NCBI RefSeq assembly: GCF_020831405.1
Contig: NZ_JAJHPU010000042.1
Coordinates: forward strand, 62,001 to 126,000
Origin: Pseudomonas oryzagri
Lineage (GTDB): Bacteria > Pseudomonadota > Gammaproteobacteria > Pseudomonadales > Pseudomonadaceae
DNA: 64,000 nt
Reading direction: 5' to 3'
This document shows, one piece after another, positions 1 through 8,686 of the stretch (the first letter of the stretch is position 1; every line of letters starts with the position of its first letter). The notes beneath the pieces were generated by a model, which was given only the letters and a program-made list of their open reading frames with translations, did not search any database and had not been told where the DNA came from. The position numbers and the translations under genes were made by a program.

Positions 1-199
1 CACCACGGTCAACATGTGTGCGTATGAGTTGAGCCGCTGACGGGTTCGGAACGCATGGCGCGGGGGGCCGGGTCCAACCGTCCTGCCGCGCCACGCCACC
101 CTCCAGCCCAGCGAAGGACGCAACTGGCCGGCCCCTGTAGCTGCTGCAGCGCGCCGGCAGCCTCTTTCCATTCCCACAGAACCGGTCGCTCCGCGGTTG

Positions 200-460
200 A
201 GAGCCCAGATCAGCGAGTTCTGGTCGTTCACGGTGTATGCCTCCGGAAAGCGCCTGATGGCGCACAACGCGATCAACCGCCGCAGCCGCGGTGACCGCAC
301 CCTGACGCCGGGCAAGGACGGCATTTACAGCATCGAACTGGCCGCCAAAGCGACGCCAACAACCCCAGCTACCTGCCGATTCCGGAGAAATACGCTTATA
401 TCATTCTGCGCATGTACGGCCCGAGCACGGACACCCCAGACCATCCAGATCGTGGAGTAA
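200..460 (+). pseudogene. DUF1214-type C-terminal remnant, frameshifted
   Basis: The first frame reads EFWSFTVYASGKRLMAHNAI and then a GDRTLTPGKDG stretch, which resembles the C-terminal part of DUF1254/DUF1214 envelope proteins. Near 350 the similarity moves to another frame (NPSYLPIPEKYAYIILRMYG), and near 431 it returns to the first frame and ends TPQTIQIVE at a stop at 458-460. Two compensating frameshifts and no N-terminal part indicate a decayed gene. The rest of 1-199 and 461-737 shows no credible gene. The family call is from memory of the motif pattern. Confidence 0.6.
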
Positions 461-737
461 AACCAGCAAGTCCACGGCCGCATCGCTGCCAGGGACTTCG
501 GCTGCGAATAAATCCCTCCTAGCTTGCCGGATGATGTCGAAGTTCGCCCCCCCGCCACACGTCCCATGGCGACTAACTGAAATTGGCCAGTATCCGCCAT
601 TCGACGACTCCGGAAATCTATCACCCAAACGACTATCGGGCCGCTGAAGCTGCCGGAAGCCTAAACTCGACAACTTGGCCTTTGCAGACGCTCGGCTGAT
701 TGATAGCGTCAGTTAGCGATGGCGGAGACCCTACTAG

Positions 738-1379
738 TTAGGTAGGTTGCTCTTCGAATTGCTTCGCTTCGAGCCGAACTCTGCGCTCGTCCAGCAACTC
801 GCCATCGAACATCCAATAGTCGGAACCGCTGACCGAAGTCGATTTGTATCCCATGTCCTGGAGGGCCTTCAGGGCGGCGCCTGACAGGCTCATGATCTCG
901 CCCTTGAAGCTGACCTTACCGCCATCGAGCACTGTTGCCGTGATGGCCTCATCCCGAGCTAGAATCAAGGTGTCGCCAGCTTTGATGCCGAGCGCAGCAA
1001 GGTTGATACGCGACCGACGCTGTTCCTTCGCTTTTTCCATGGCTTGCACCTCGACGGGGTCGATGTCGGCTTTGCCTGGGGTGACTTCCTTGAAGGTGCC
1101 GATGCTTAGTGCCAGCACGACCTTCTCTGGCTCCACCTTGAAGAATTCTCGCTTTGGGTTAATGCGGTGCTCGGCGAATAGCTGGTGGAGTGTCTTCTCC
1201 AGCTTGATCAGATTGACCTCCTCCGGTATCTCAGCGGCAAAGTGGCATTCGAACGGTAGTGGTACTCCAGTACTGGAACTTAGATTGGAAATGCGGGATT
1301 CGACGCTATCAGTGGTGAGTCCGATTTTCACAAGGCCGGGCATGGCCTCGTTTTTCAGCACGTAGATGAGTTTGGGCAT
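738..1379 (-). CDS. GIY-YIG nuclease family protein (T5orf172-like)
   Basis: 213 aa. The N-terminus reads KLIYVLKNEAMPGLVKIGLT, a GIY-YIG core in which IYV and VKIG stand for the GIY and YIG signatures, followed by an arginine in SRISNLSSSTGVPLPF and a conserved-looking glutamate in LEKTLH. This is the short T5orf172-type layout. The C-terminal half (about 110-213) is unassigned and looks like a small beta-rich domain. The start at 1379 lies 6 bp after the stop of the 89-aa gene upstream, so the two are probably cotranscribed. Base composition is lower in GC than in the catabolic genes, which suggests acquisition. A DNA-cleaving or DNA-modifying role is inferred from the family only. Confidence 0.75.
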   Translation of the reverse strand: MPKLIYVLKNEAMPGLVKIGLTTDSVESRISNLSSSTGVPLPFECHFAAEIPEEVNLIKLEKTLHQLFAEHRINPKREFFKVEPEKVVLALSIGTFKEVTPGKADIDPVEVQAMEKAKEQRRSRINLAALGIKAGDTLILARDEAITATVLDGGKVSFKGEIMSLSGAALKALQDMGYKSTSVSGSDYWMFDGELLDERRVRLEAKQFEEQPT

Positions 1380-1384
1380 GGAGT

Positions 1385-1654
1385 TTATTCCTTAGAGTTG
1401 CGGCCTTGCTCGCTGAGTATTTGCAGCAGTGCCAAGACAATTCGAGGAGCTCCGCGGAATCCATCCATGCCTTCATGCTCATGCACCGACAACATGGCCT
1501 CGAGCGCCCGGTAAGCTGGGCCATCCCCATGGTAGAGCGTCTTGTCGATAGCATCGAGGTCAATGACGAGCTGCTTCACTCCTTCTTCGCGAAGCTCGTA
1601 GAAGCGGTCGGCAGCCTCCGTCCAGTAGGGGTCTTTAGACCAATGGCGTGTCAT
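1385..1654 (-). CDS. hypothetical protein, partner of GIY-YIG gene
   Basis: 89 aa, acidic and probably helical, with no signal peptide or membrane segment. I do not recognise the family. It starts with ATG at 1654 with an AGGAGA-type ribosome binding site just upstream, and it ends only 5 bp before the start of the GIY-YIG gene, so the two form a minimal operon. A role as cognate regulator, adaptor or immunity-like partner of the nuclease is possible but is inferred only from adjacency. Confidence 0.6.
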   Translation of the reverse strand: MTRHWSKDPYWTEAADRFYELREEGVKQLVIDLDAIDKTLYHGDGPAYRALEAMLSVHEHEGMDGFRGAPRIVLALLQILSEQGRNSKE

Positions 1655-1938
1655 AGCGGGTCTCCTTGCAAAACAGATGGAAGGTCATACTACCCGTTGG
1701 CATAGTAATTTTCGATGTACCGCTCTTGGTTGATTACCCAGTTTGCTATACGTGCACTTGTTTATGGTTTGAGTGGCCGTTGCCCCCATAAAGCCTGGTT
1801 TTATCTCATTCGAAAGATGAATGACGGCACCTGGCCAATTGCCGCCGCGAGCCACTCACCGCCCCGGATATTCAGACCGCCACCTCAGCTATCACTCACG
1901 AGGGCCTCAAACTGACCCTCGCCTCTACGCGCCAAGGA

Positions 1939-1968
1939 GTGACCTGCGACTCCATGGCGGCCAGGAAG
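1939..1968 (-). pseudogene. duplicated 3'-end fragment of aldehyde dehydrogenase
   Basis: On the minus strand this segment encodes FLAAMESQVTP, nearly the same as the true C-terminus FLAAMEAQVTP of the aldehyde dehydrogenase at 2067-3500. Aligned over 29 bases with 2074-2102, 25 match. The copy lies on the far side of the palindromic repeat 1973-2056 and keeps reading past the position of the real stop. Confidence 0.6.
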
Positions 1969-1972
1969 CCCC

Positions 1973-2056
1973 GTAGGGTGGAAGACTCGCGCAGCGATCT
2001 TCCACCGCGACACCCGCAAGTGGTGGAAAAGACCTACGGTCGTTTTCCACCCTACG
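1973..2056. repeat. double-hairpin palindromic intergenic repeat
   Basis: Outer arms GTAGGGTGG (1973-1981) and CCACCCTAC (2048-2056) pair exactly. Inside are two further hairpins, GGTGGAAGA (1977-1985) with TCTTCCACC (1998-2006), and GGTGGAAAA (2022-2030) with TTTTCCACC (2043-2051). This is a REP/BIME-like architecture. It could also act as a transcript terminator or stabiliser for the aldehyde dehydrogenase gene that ends at 2067 on the minus strand. Confidence 0.7.
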
Positions 2057-2066
2057 ACTGCGCGCT

Positions 2067-3500
2067 CTACGGGGTAACCTGCGCCTCCATCGCCGCCAGG
2101 AAATGCTCGCCATAGGGCGGTAACAGCCCCCACTCGCGGCGTGGGTCGTAGCTGCCGGCCTCGAACACGGTGCGCGCGTGGCTGAATTCGAGGAAGCCCT
2201 CGCGGCCGTGGTAGTGGCCCATGCCGGAGGCGCCGATGCCGCCGAACGGGGCGTCCTGCATGGCGGCGTGCATCATCGCGTCGTTGATGGTCACCCCGCC
2301 GGACAGGGTGTTTTCCAGCACCCGTTGCTTCTCGGCCTCGTCGCTGCCGAACCAGTACAGCGCCAGCGGCCGGTCGCGACCGTTGATGTCGGCGAGCACG
2401 GCGTCGATGGTGTCGTAGGGCAGCAGCACCATGGCCGGGCCGAAGATCTCCTCCTGCTGGATGCGGCAGCCGGCCGGCGGGTCGACCACCACGCGCAGGG
2501 GCCGGCGGCGGTCGTCGGGATTAGCCGCCGAAGCCTCGGGCAACGACTCGACGCGCACGCCGGCGGCGATGGCGTCCTCGACCAGGCCCTCGACCCGCGC
2601 CAGATGGCGCTCGTTGACCACCGCCACCACGTCCGGGTTGCCCTGCACCTGCGGGAACAGGCTGGCGTAGGCGCCCTTCAGCTCGGCGAGGAAGGCCTCG
2701 GTCTGTTCGCGCGGAACAAATACCAGGTCCGGGTTGACGCACAGCTGGCCGCCGTTGCTGGCCTTGGCCGCGGCGATGCGGAAGGCGGCGGTGGCCAGAT
2801 CGGCGCTGCGTGAGACGATGGTCGGCGACTTGCCGCCCAGCTCCAGGGTCACCGGCACCAGGTTGTCGGCGGCGTTGCGCATCACCACCTTGCCGATGGC
2901 GGTGCTGCCGGTGAACACCAGATGGTCGAACGCTTGGCGGGTCACCGCCTCGGCCATCTCCGCACCGCCCACGGCCACGCCGACCAAGAGCGGATCGAGA
3001 TGCTCGGCGCAGGCGGCGACCAGCACCGCGGCGGTGCGCGGGGCGATTTCCGAAGGCTTGAGGATCGCCCGGTTGCCGGCGGCCAGCACGTAGGCCAGCG
3101 GGCTGAGCAGGGTGAACAGCGGCGCGTTCCAGGTGCCGACGATGGCCACCGATCCCTTGGGCTGGTAGAGCACCCGCGCCTTGGCGCCGAGCTGGTCGTA
3201 GGGCGGGAACGGCTGGCGCTCCTGCGGCTGCATCCATTCTTCCAGGTGGTCGCGGGCGTGCTTGAGCGAGGCCAGCGAGCCGAGCACGTCGTTCATCAGC
3301 GAGAAGCCCGCCGGGCGATTGCCGAAGTCCTCGGCCATCGCCGCCGCCAGCGGCTTGTGCCAGGCCACCAGCAGGTCGATCACCTGCTGGATGCGCCGGC
3401 GGCGCTCGGCGGCGTCCACCGCACCCTCGACATTGAAGGCGGACTTCTGCGCCGCGAGCAGCGCGGCCAACCCCTCGACGGATGTAATTGCGGAACTCAT
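2067..3500 (-). CDS. aldehyde dehydrogenase, coniferyl-aldehyde dehydrogenase type
   Basis: 477 aa, NAD(P)+-dependent aldehyde oxidation to a carboxylate in the cytoplasm. Visible active-site elements are the GTWNAP segment (N125), ILKPSE (K148), the general base in LELGGKSP (E220) and the catalytic cysteine in GQLCVNP (C254). Length and the short C-terminus fit the coniferyl-aldehyde dehydrogenase (CalB) branch rather than the 500-aa class. ATG at 3500 is preceded by AGGAGG. It diverges from the flavin reductase gene at 3660, so both probably share the 3501-3659 control region and take part in one aromatic or aldehyde pathway. The actual substrate cannot be read from sequence. Confidence 0.88.
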   Translation of the reverse strand: MSSAITSVEGLAALLAAQKSAFNVEGAVDAAERRRRIQQVIDLLVAWHKPLAAAMAEDFGNRPAGFSLMNDVLGSLASLKHARDHLEEWMQPQERQPFPPYDQLGAKARVLYQPKGSVAIVGTWNAPLFTLLSPLAYVLAAGNRAILKPSEIAPRTAAVLVAACAEHLDPLLVGVAVGGAEMAEAVTRQAFDHLVFTGSTAIGKVVMRNAADNLVPVTLELGGKSPTIVSRSADLATAAFRIAAAKASNGGQLCVNPDLVFVPREQTEAFLAELKGAYASLFPQVQGNPDVVAVVNERHLARVEGLVEDAIAAGVRVESLPEASAANPDDRRRPLRVVVDPPAGCRIQQEEIFGPAMVLLPYDTIDAVLADINGRDRPLALYWFGSDEAEKQRVLENTLSGGVTINDAMMHAAMQDAPFGGIGASGMGHYHGREGFLEFSHARTVFEAGSYDPRREWGLLPPYGEHFLAAMEAQVTP

Positions 3501-3659
3501 CGAACCTCCTCGAATCCTTGCGGCGGCGGCCGGTGCGGCGCCCTGCGGCGATAGTGGCGAGGGCCGCCTTTCCGACGCCTCGTCCATAGAGACGATGCCA
3601 CGCCTTGCCTGCGTTGCGAATACTCGCCACATCATCCCCAGACTCCAGCGAGGCAGAGC

Positions 3660-4640
3660 ATGAGCGCTCCGGCTACCTTCGACCCGCAAGCCTTTCGTGC
3701 CGCCCTGGGCACCTTCACCACCGGGGTGACCATCATCACCACCCGCACCGCCGAGGGCGAAGCGGTCGGCATCACCGCCAACAGCTTCAACTCGGTGTCG
3801 CTCAACCCGCCGCTGGTGCTGTGGAGCCTGGCCAAGAGCGCGCGCAGCCTGCCGGCGTTCAGCGAAGGCAAGCACTGGAACGTGCATGTGCTGTCCGCCG
3901 AGCAGGAGCCGCTGTCCGGGCGCTTCGCCACCCAGGGCAGCGACAAGTTCGCCGGCATCGAGCTGGACGAAGGCATCGGCCCGGCGCCGCTGCTGCCCGA
4001 CTGCACCGCGCGCTTCCAGTGCCGCACCGCCTTCCAGTACGAGGGCGGCGACCATGTGATCTTCGTCGGCGAGGTGCTCGCCTTCGACAGCAGCGCCCGC
4101 CCGCCGCTGGCCTTCCAGAGCGGCCAGTACGCGCTGGCCGCGCGCAAGCCGCGCCAGGAGCTGCGCCTGGGCGCTACGCCGCCGCCGGAGTGCAGCTACA
4201 CCGAGGACCTGCTCGGCTACCTGCTCGGCCGCGCCCACTACCAGATGCTCGACACCCTGCGCCGCCTGCTGGCCGCGCAGAGCCTCGACGAGCACGTGTT
4301 CTTCATCCTCTCGGTGCTGTGCATCCGCGACAACCTGACCCTCGACGAGATCAACGCCTTTGTCGGCTACACCGGCCACCGGGTGACCCCGCAGACGCTG
4401 GCCGACCTCGAGCGCAGCGACCTGATCGCCTGCGAGCAGGACAGCGACGGCACCCGCCGCTACCTGATGACCGCCGCCGGCCGCGAGCGCTCGCTGCACG
4501 AGATCGCCCTGGCCAAGGCCGTCGAGAGCACGGTCGCCGACAAGCTGGACGCCGCCGACGCCATGGCGCTCAAGGTGCTGCTCAAGCGCCTCGTAGCCGC
4601 CACCGATCCCGGCCTGCCCGACCTGTGGGGCGCCCGCTGA
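3660..4640 (+). CDS. flavin reductase with C-terminal MarR-like domain
   Basis: 326 aa. Residues about 8-160 form a flavin reductase (HpaC/NTA monooxygenase component B type) domain: FRAALGTFTTGVTIIT, then GITANSFNSVSLNPPLVLWS. Residues about 180-315 look like a winged-helix MarR domain, with a helical MLDTLRRLLAAQSLDEHVFFI segment and a wing DSDGTRRYLMT. This fused layout is that of the C1 reductase of Acinetobacter p-hydroxyphenylacetate hydroxylase, where the MarR-like part binds the aromatic substrate and controls FMN reduction. Here it would supply reduced flavin to a partner oxygenase, but no such oxygenase gene is in the window. First gene of a probable operon reaching the MFS gene. 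Confidence 0.82.
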   Translation: MSAPATFDPQAFRAALGTFTTGVTIITTRTAEGEAVGITANSFNSVSLNPPLVLWSLAKSARSLPAFSEGKHWNVHVLSAEQEPLSGRFATQGSDKFAGIELDEGIGPAPLLPDCTARFQCRTAFQYEGGDHVIFVGEVLAFDSSARPPLAFQSGQYALAARKPRQELRLGATPPPECSYTEDLLGYLLGRAHYQMLDTLRRLLAAQSLDEHVFFILSVLCIRDNLTLDEINAFVGYTGHRVTPQTLADLERSDLIACEQDSDGTRRYLMTAAGRERSLHEIALAKAVESTVADKLDAADAMALKVLLKRLVAATDPGLPDLWGAR

Positions 4641-4647
4641 AGTTTTT

Positions 4648-4741
4648 GTAGGGGCGAATTAATTCGCCAGGCAGGCCACCGGCCTGCCCTTGGCGCCCCT
4701 GGGGCCGCGTGGCGGCTCACGGCGAATGAATTCGCCCGTAG
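4648..4741. repeat. GTAGGGGCGAATT palindromic repeat, copy 1
   Basis: Arms GTAGGGGCGAATTAATTCGCC-like and GGCGAATGAATTCGCCC bracket an inner hairpin GGCAGGCC/GGCCTGCC. The same element recurs at 5562, 5666, 41713 and 43331. It lies between the flavin reductase and SDR genes and may modulate read-through. Confidence 0.8.
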
Positions 4742-4768
4742 AGGCTAAGAAAAACAAGGAGATACGGC

Positions 4769-5542
4769 ATGAACATACTGCAGCGCTTCAACCTCGACGG
4801 CAGCGTCGCCGTGATCACCGGCGGCGGCCGCGGCATCGGCCGCGCCATCGCCCTGGCCTACGCCGAGGCCGGCGCCGACGTGGTCTGCGCGGCGCGCACC
4901 CTGGGCGACGTGGAAGGCGTGGCCGACGAGATCCGCGCCCTCGGCCGCAACGCCCTGGCGCTGACCTGCGACGTCACCGACGCCGCGCAGCGCGAGGCGC
5001 TGGTGGCCGCCGCCCGCGAGAAGTTCGGCCGCATCACCCACCTGGTCAACAACGCCGGCGGCGCCGGCCCCAACGACCCGCTGACGCTGACGCCGGAGAG
5101 CCTGGACGAGATCCTGCGCTTCAACGTCACCTCCGCCTACCACCTCACCCAGCTGTGCGTGCCGCACATGCGCGAGGCCGGCGGCGGCAACGTCATCAAC
5201 ATCACCTCCGGCGCGGCGCGCTATGCCCAGCGCCAGTTCAGCGCCTACGGCACCGCCAAGGCGGCGCTGACCCAGCTGACCCGCCTGCTCGCCCAGGACT
5301 TCGCGCCCCAGGTGCGGGTCAACGGCATCGCCCCCGGGCCGATCCTCACCGACGCGCTCAACCGAGTGATGCCCGCCGCGATGCGCGTGGCGATGGAAAC
5401 CGGCACCCCGCTGGGCAGCCTCGGCGAGGTCGAGGACATCGCCTGCGCCGCCCTGTACCTGGCCAGCCCGGCATCGCGCTGGGTGACCGGCAAGATTCTC
5501 GAGGTCGACGGCGGCGCCGAGAACAGCGTCTGGCCGGGTTGA
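4769..5542 (+). CDS. SDR family NAD(P)-dependent oxidoreductase
   Basis: 257 aa classical short-chain dehydrogenase. The Rossmann glycine motif TGGGRGIG is at 17-24, NNAG at 94-97, and the catalytic set is N119, S147, Y160 and K164 (SAYGTAK). The C-terminal VDGG and IAPGPI segments are also typical. ATG at 4769 follows AAGGAGA. It probably oxidises or reduces an alcohol/ketone intermediate of the pathway served by the neighbouring genes; fabG-like proteins are too alike for a substrate call. Palindromic repeats flank it on both sides, which suggests modular assembly of this operon. Confidence 0.87.
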   Translation: MNILQRFNLDGSVAVITGGGRGIGRAIALAYAEAGADVVCAARTLGDVEGVADEIRALGRNALALTCDVTDAAQREALVAAAREKFGRITHLVNNAGGAGPNDPLTLTPESLDEILRFNVTSAYHLTQLCVPHMREAGGGNVINITSGAARYAQRQFSAYGTAKAALTQLTRLLAQDFAPQVRVNGIAPGPILTDALNRVMPAAMRVAMETGTPLGSLGEVEDIACAALYLASPASRWVTGKILEVDGGAENSVWPG

Positions 5543-5561
5543 AGCCCGAGGCCAACGCGTG

Positions 5562-5624
5562 CCTGTAGGGGCGAATTTATTCGCCTGGAGCCCCTGCCAA
5601 GGCGAATGAATTCGCCCCTACAGG
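5562..5624. repeat. GTAGGGGCGAATT palindromic repeat, copy 2
   Basis: CCTGTAGGGGCGAATTTATT and the matching GAATTCGCCCCTACAGG arm form a near-perfect hairpin directly after the SDR stop codon. It is followed by a degenerate copy of the hydratase start region (5625-5655). Confidence 0.8.
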
Positions 5625-5655
5625 AAAGGCGTGCGCATGAACGAATCGGCCAATA
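5625..5655 (+). pseudogene. vestigial copy of dienoate hydratase 5' end
   Basis: The sequence AAAGGC followed by ATGAACGAATC at 5637 repeats the real ribosome binding and start region of the hydratase at 5725-5752 (AAAGGC, ATGAATGAATC). The copy reads MNESANRTI where the true gene reads MNESLIDTL. Together with the repeat in front of each copy it looks like a diverged tandem duplication of about 100 bp. It has no downstream coding body. Confidence 0.55.
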
Positions 5656-5665
5656 GAACCATCCG

Positions 5666-5724
5666 CTGTAGGGGCGAATTCATTCGCCAAGAAAACCGCC
5701 ACGGTGGACGAATCCGCCCCACAG
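5666..5724. repeat. GTAGGGGCGAATT palindromic repeat, copy 3 (degenerate)
   Basis: CTGTAGGGGCGAATTCATTC on the left pairs imperfectly with a decayed right arm ending CGCCCCACAGG. It lies just upstream of the hydratase ribosome binding site and is the second unit of the apparent tandem duplication with copy 2. Confidence 0.7.
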
Positions 5725-5737
5725 GAAAGGCACTCGC

Positions 5738-6529
5738 ATGAATGAATCCCTGATCGACACCCTCGGCGACGAGCTGTTCGCCGCCCTGCGCGACCAGCGC
5801 ACCCTGGCGCCGCTCACCGCGCGCCACCCGGACATCACCCTGGACGACGCCTACCGCATCTCGGTGCGGTTCCTCGCCCAGCGCGAGCAGCAGGGCGAGC
5901 AGGTGATCGGCAAGAAGATCGGCGTCACCAGCAAGGCCGTGCAGGACATGCTCAACGTCCACCAGCCGGACTTCGGCTTCCTCACCGACCGCATGCAGGT
6001 GGCCGACGGCAGCGACGTCAGCCTCACCGAGCACCGCCTGATCCAGCCGCGCGCCGAGGGCGAGATCGCCTTCATCCTCGCCGAGGACCTGGTCGGCCCC
6101 GGCATCACCGCCGAGGACGTGCTGGCCGCCACCGCCTGGGTGGTGCCCTGCTTCGAGATCGTCGACTCGCGCATCCACGACTGGAAGATCCGCATCCAGG
6201 ACACCGTGGCCGACAACGCCTCCTGTGGCGTGTTCGCCCTGGGCGAGCAGCGTATCGACCCGCGCAGCCTGGACCTCGCCGCCGTGCGCCTGGAGATGAC
6301 CAAGAACGGCCAACCGGCCGGCAGCGGCCTGGGCAGCGCGGTGCAGGGCCATCCCTGCGCGGCGGTGGCCTGGTTGGCCAACACCCTGGGCGAGCTGGGC
6401 ATCCCGTTCCGCAAGGGCGAGGTGATCCTCTCCGGCGCCCTCGCCCCGCTGGTGCCGGTGACCGCCGGCGACAGCATCCATCTCTCCCTCAGCGGCCTGG
6501 GCGAAGCCTCGCTGCGCTTCGTGCCCTGA
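5738..6529 (+). CDS. 2-hydroxypenta-2,4-dienoate (2-keto-4-pentenoate) hydratase
   Basis: 263 aa, MhpD/DmpE/XylJ family, which adds water to 2-hydroxypenta-2,4-dienoate to give 4-hydroxy-2-oxovalerate in the lower meta-cleavage pathway. The IGKKIGVTS motif at 57-65 and metal ligands E107 and E109 (RAEGEIAF) with E140 (CFEIVDSRI) are present. The 4-oxalocrotonate decarboxylase XylI/DmpH has the same fold and length, so that is the main alternative; direct coupling to the next two genes favours the hydratase. ATG at 5738 follows AGGAAAGG. Confidence 0.85.
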   Translation: MNESLIDTLGDELFAALRDQRTLAPLTARHPDITLDDAYRISVRFLAQREQQGEQVIGKKIGVTSKAVQDMLNVHQPDFGFLTDRMQVADGSDVSLTEHRLIQPRAEGEIAFILAEDLVGPGITAEDVLAATAWVVPCFEIVDSRIHDWKIRIQDTVADNASCGVFALGEQRIDPRSLDLAAVRLEMTKNGQPAGSGLGSAVQGHPCAAVAWLANTLGELGIPFRKGEVILSGALAPLVPVTAGDSIHLSLSGLGEASLRFVP

Positions 6530-6554
6530 CGCCCCCTTTTTCGAGAGCGAAACC

Positions 6555-7475
6555 ATGACCAAGAAGATCAGATGTGCCCTGATCGGGCCGGGCAATATCG
6601 GCACCGACCTGCTCTACAAGCTCAAGCGCAGCCCGGTGCTGGAGCCGGTGTGGATGGTCGGCATCGACGCCACCTCCGAAGGCCTGGCCCGCGCCCGCGA
6701 GATGGGCCTGAAGACCACCAGCGACGGCGTCGACGGCCTGCTCAAGCATGTGCTGGAAGACAATATCCAGATCGCCTTCGACGCCACCTCGGCCTACGTG
6801 CACGCCGAGAACAGCCGCAAGCTCAACGAGCTGGGCGTGCTGATGATCGACCTGACCCCGGCCGCCATCGGCCCCTACTGCGTGCCGCCGGTCAACCTCA
6901 AGCAGAACCTCAAGGCCGGCGCGATGAACGTCAACATGGTCACCTGCGGCGGCCAGGCGACCATCCCGCTGGTGGCCGCGGTGTCCAGCGTGCAGCCGGT
7001 GGAGTACGCCGAGATCGTCGCCACCGCCGCCTCCAAGTCGGTGGGCCCGGGCACCCGCAAGAACATCGACGAATTCACCCGCACCACCGCCGGCGCCATC
7101 GAGAAAGTCGGCGGCGCCAAACAGGGCAAGGCGATCATCGTCATCAACCCGGCCGAGCCGCCGCTGATCATGCGCGATACCGTGCACTGCCTGACCGAGT
7201 CCGAGCCGGACCGCGAAGCGATCACCGCCGCCATCCTGGCGATGATCGAGCAGGTCCAGCAGTACGTGCCCGGCTACAAGCTGGTCAACGGCCCGGTGTT
7301 CGACGGCAACCGCGTGTCGATCTTCATGGAGGTGGAGGGCCTGGGCGACTACCTGCCCAAGTACGCCGGCAACCTCGACATCATGACCGCCGCCGCCGCG
7401 CGCACCGCCGAGATGTTCGCCGAGGAAATCCTCAGCGGCGAACTGACCCTCGCCCCGCAACCCGCCCTCGCCTAA
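6555..7475 (+). CDS. mhpF: acetaldehyde dehydrogenase (acetylating)
   Basis: 306 aa, DmpF/XylQ/MhpF family: acetaldehyde + CoA + NAD+ to acetyl-CoA. The GPGNIG nucleotide motif is at 11-16 and the catalytic cysteine is C131 in [10 protein letters not shown], with [11 protein letters not shown] further on. In the family it forms a complex with the aldolase that follows, channelling acetaldehyde between active sites. The stop codon is 10 bp before the aldolase start. Length is normal for the family. Confidence 0.95.
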   Translation: MTKKIRCALIGPGNIGTDLLYKLKRSPVLEPVWMVGIDATSEGLARAREMGLKTTSDGVDGLLKHVLEDNIQIAFDATSAYVHAENSRKLNELGVLMIDLTPAAIGPYCVPPVNLKQNLKAGAMNVNMVTCGGQATIPLVAAVSSVQPVEYAEIVATAASKSVGPGTRKNIDEFTRTTAGAIEKVGGAKQGKAIIVINPAEPPLIMRDTVHCLTESEPDREAITAAILAMIEQVQQYVPGYKLVNGPVFDGNRVSIFMEVEGLGDYLPKYAGNLDIMTAAAARTAEMFAEEILSGELTLAPQPALA

Positions 7476-7485
7476 GGAGCCGACC

Positions 7486-8517
7486 ATGGATCTTCGCGGC
7501 AAGAAAATCACCGTCCACGATATGTGCCTGCGCGACGGCATGCACCCCAAGCGTCACCAGATCAGCCTCCAGCAGATGAAGGACATCGCCAGCGGGCTGG
7601 ACGCCGCCGGCGTGCCGCTGATCGAGGTGACCCACGGCGATGGCCTGGGCGGGCGCTCGGTGAACTACGGCTTCCCGGCGCACAGCGACGAGGAATACCT
7701 GTCGGCGGTGATCCCGCTGATGAAGCAGGCCAAGGTCTCCGCCCTGCTGCTGCCGGGCATCGGCACCGTCGACCACCTGCGCATGGCCCACGAGCTGGGC
7801 GTCTCCACCATCCGCGTGGCCACCCACTGCACCGAGGCGGACGTCTCCGAGCAGCACATCAGCATCGCCCGCAAGCTCGGCATGGACACCGTCGGCTTCC
7901 TGATGATGGCCCACATGAACAGCCCCGAAGGCCTGGCCAAGCAGGGCAAGCTGATGGAGAGCTTCGGCGCCAACTGCGTGTACATCACCGACTCGGCCGG
8001 CTACCTGCTGCCCGACGACGTGGCCGCGCGGATCGCCGCGCTGCGCGAAGTGCTCGACCCGGCCACCGAGATCGGCTTCCACGGCCACCACAACCTGTCG
8101 ATGGGCGTGTCGAACTCCATCGCCGCCATCGGCGCCGGCGCCACCCGCATCGACGCCGCCTGCGCCGGCCTCGGCGCCGGGGCCGGCAACACGCCGATGG
8201 AGATCCTCGTCGCGGTGTGCGACCGCATGGGCATCGAGACCGGCGTCAGCGTGTTCGGCATCCAGGACGTCGCCGAGGACCTGGTGGTGCCGATCATGGA
8301 CTTCCCGATCCGCAGCGACCGCGACGCCCTGACCATGGGCTACGCCGGGGTGTACGGCTCGTTCCTGCTGTTCGCCAAGCGCGCCGAGAAGAAGTACGGC
8401 GTGTCGGCCCGCGAGATCCTCGTCGAGATGGGTCGCCGCGGCATGGTCGGCGGCCAGGAGGACATGATCGAGGACACCGCGATGACCATGGCCCGCGCCC
8501 GCGGCCTGCTGGTCTGA
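7486..8517 (+). CDS. mhpE: 4-hydroxy-2-oxovalerate aldolase
   Basis: 343 aa, DmpG/XylK/MhpE family class II pyruvate aldolase: 4-hydroxy-2-oxovalerate to pyruvate and acetaldehyde. R16-D17 and H20 in CLRDGMH are the catalytic/metal region, and the metal-binding FHGHHN segment is near residue 200. The C-terminal part that docks with the acetaldehyde dehydrogenase is complete. With the two genes before it, it forms the full lower meta pathway, but no catechol dioxygenase or semialdehyde hydrolase is present nearby. Confidence 0.95.
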   Translation: MDLRGKKITVHDMCLRDGMHPKRHQISLQQMKDIASGLDAAGVPLIEVTHGDGLGGRSVNYGFPAHSDEEYLSAVIPLMKQAKVSALLLPGIGTVDHLRMAHELGVSTIRVATHCTEADVSEQHISIARKLGMDTVGFLMMAHMNSPEGLAKQGKLMESFGANCVYITDSAGYLLPDDVAARIAALREVLDPATEIGFHGHHNLSMGVSNSIAAIGAGATRIDAACAGLGAGAGNTPMEILVAVCDRMGIETGVSVFGIQDVAEDLVVPIMDFPIRSDRDALTMGYAGVYGSFLLFAKRAEKKYGVSAREILVEMGRRGMVGGQEDMIEDTAMTMARARGLLV

Positions 8518-8686
8518 GCGTTGCCGTCCTGACGCCGCCATGGCGCCAGGACGGTTCAGTGGTATCCGGCCCGGCCGCGCGGATGGTAGTACGCGGCCTG
8601 GCCATCCCCCGACCGGACCGGCCGGGCGCCGTGACGGCACCGCGAGCCGCCCGACCGCCGGGCCGGCCCTCTGCAAGGAGGCCGCC

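Larger units (their letters stand above)
1655..2066. other. intergenic stretch with repeat, no gene supported
   Basis: The left part should hold the promoter of the GIY-YIG pair. A 66-codon open frame at 1715-1915 has no ribosome binding site or recognisable features and I do not call it. The right part contains a short copy of the aldehyde dehydrogenase 3' end (1939-1968) and a palindromic repeat (1973-2056), listed separately. Confidence 0.6.

Noticed and set aside
1715-1915. 66-aa open frame
   Set aside because: No ribosome binding site, no recognisable features, and it runs into repeat-derived sequence.
3501-4499. Upstream extension of the aldehyde dehydrogenase frame to an 810-residue protein
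   Set aside because: The extension runs antisense through the flavin reductase gene, is low in complexity, and a clear AGGAGG and ATG lie at 3500.
4648-5724. Closely spaced repeats as a CRISPR-like array
   Set aside because: Units are palindromic, not evenly spaced, with coding DNA between them and no cas genes; they are REP-like elements.
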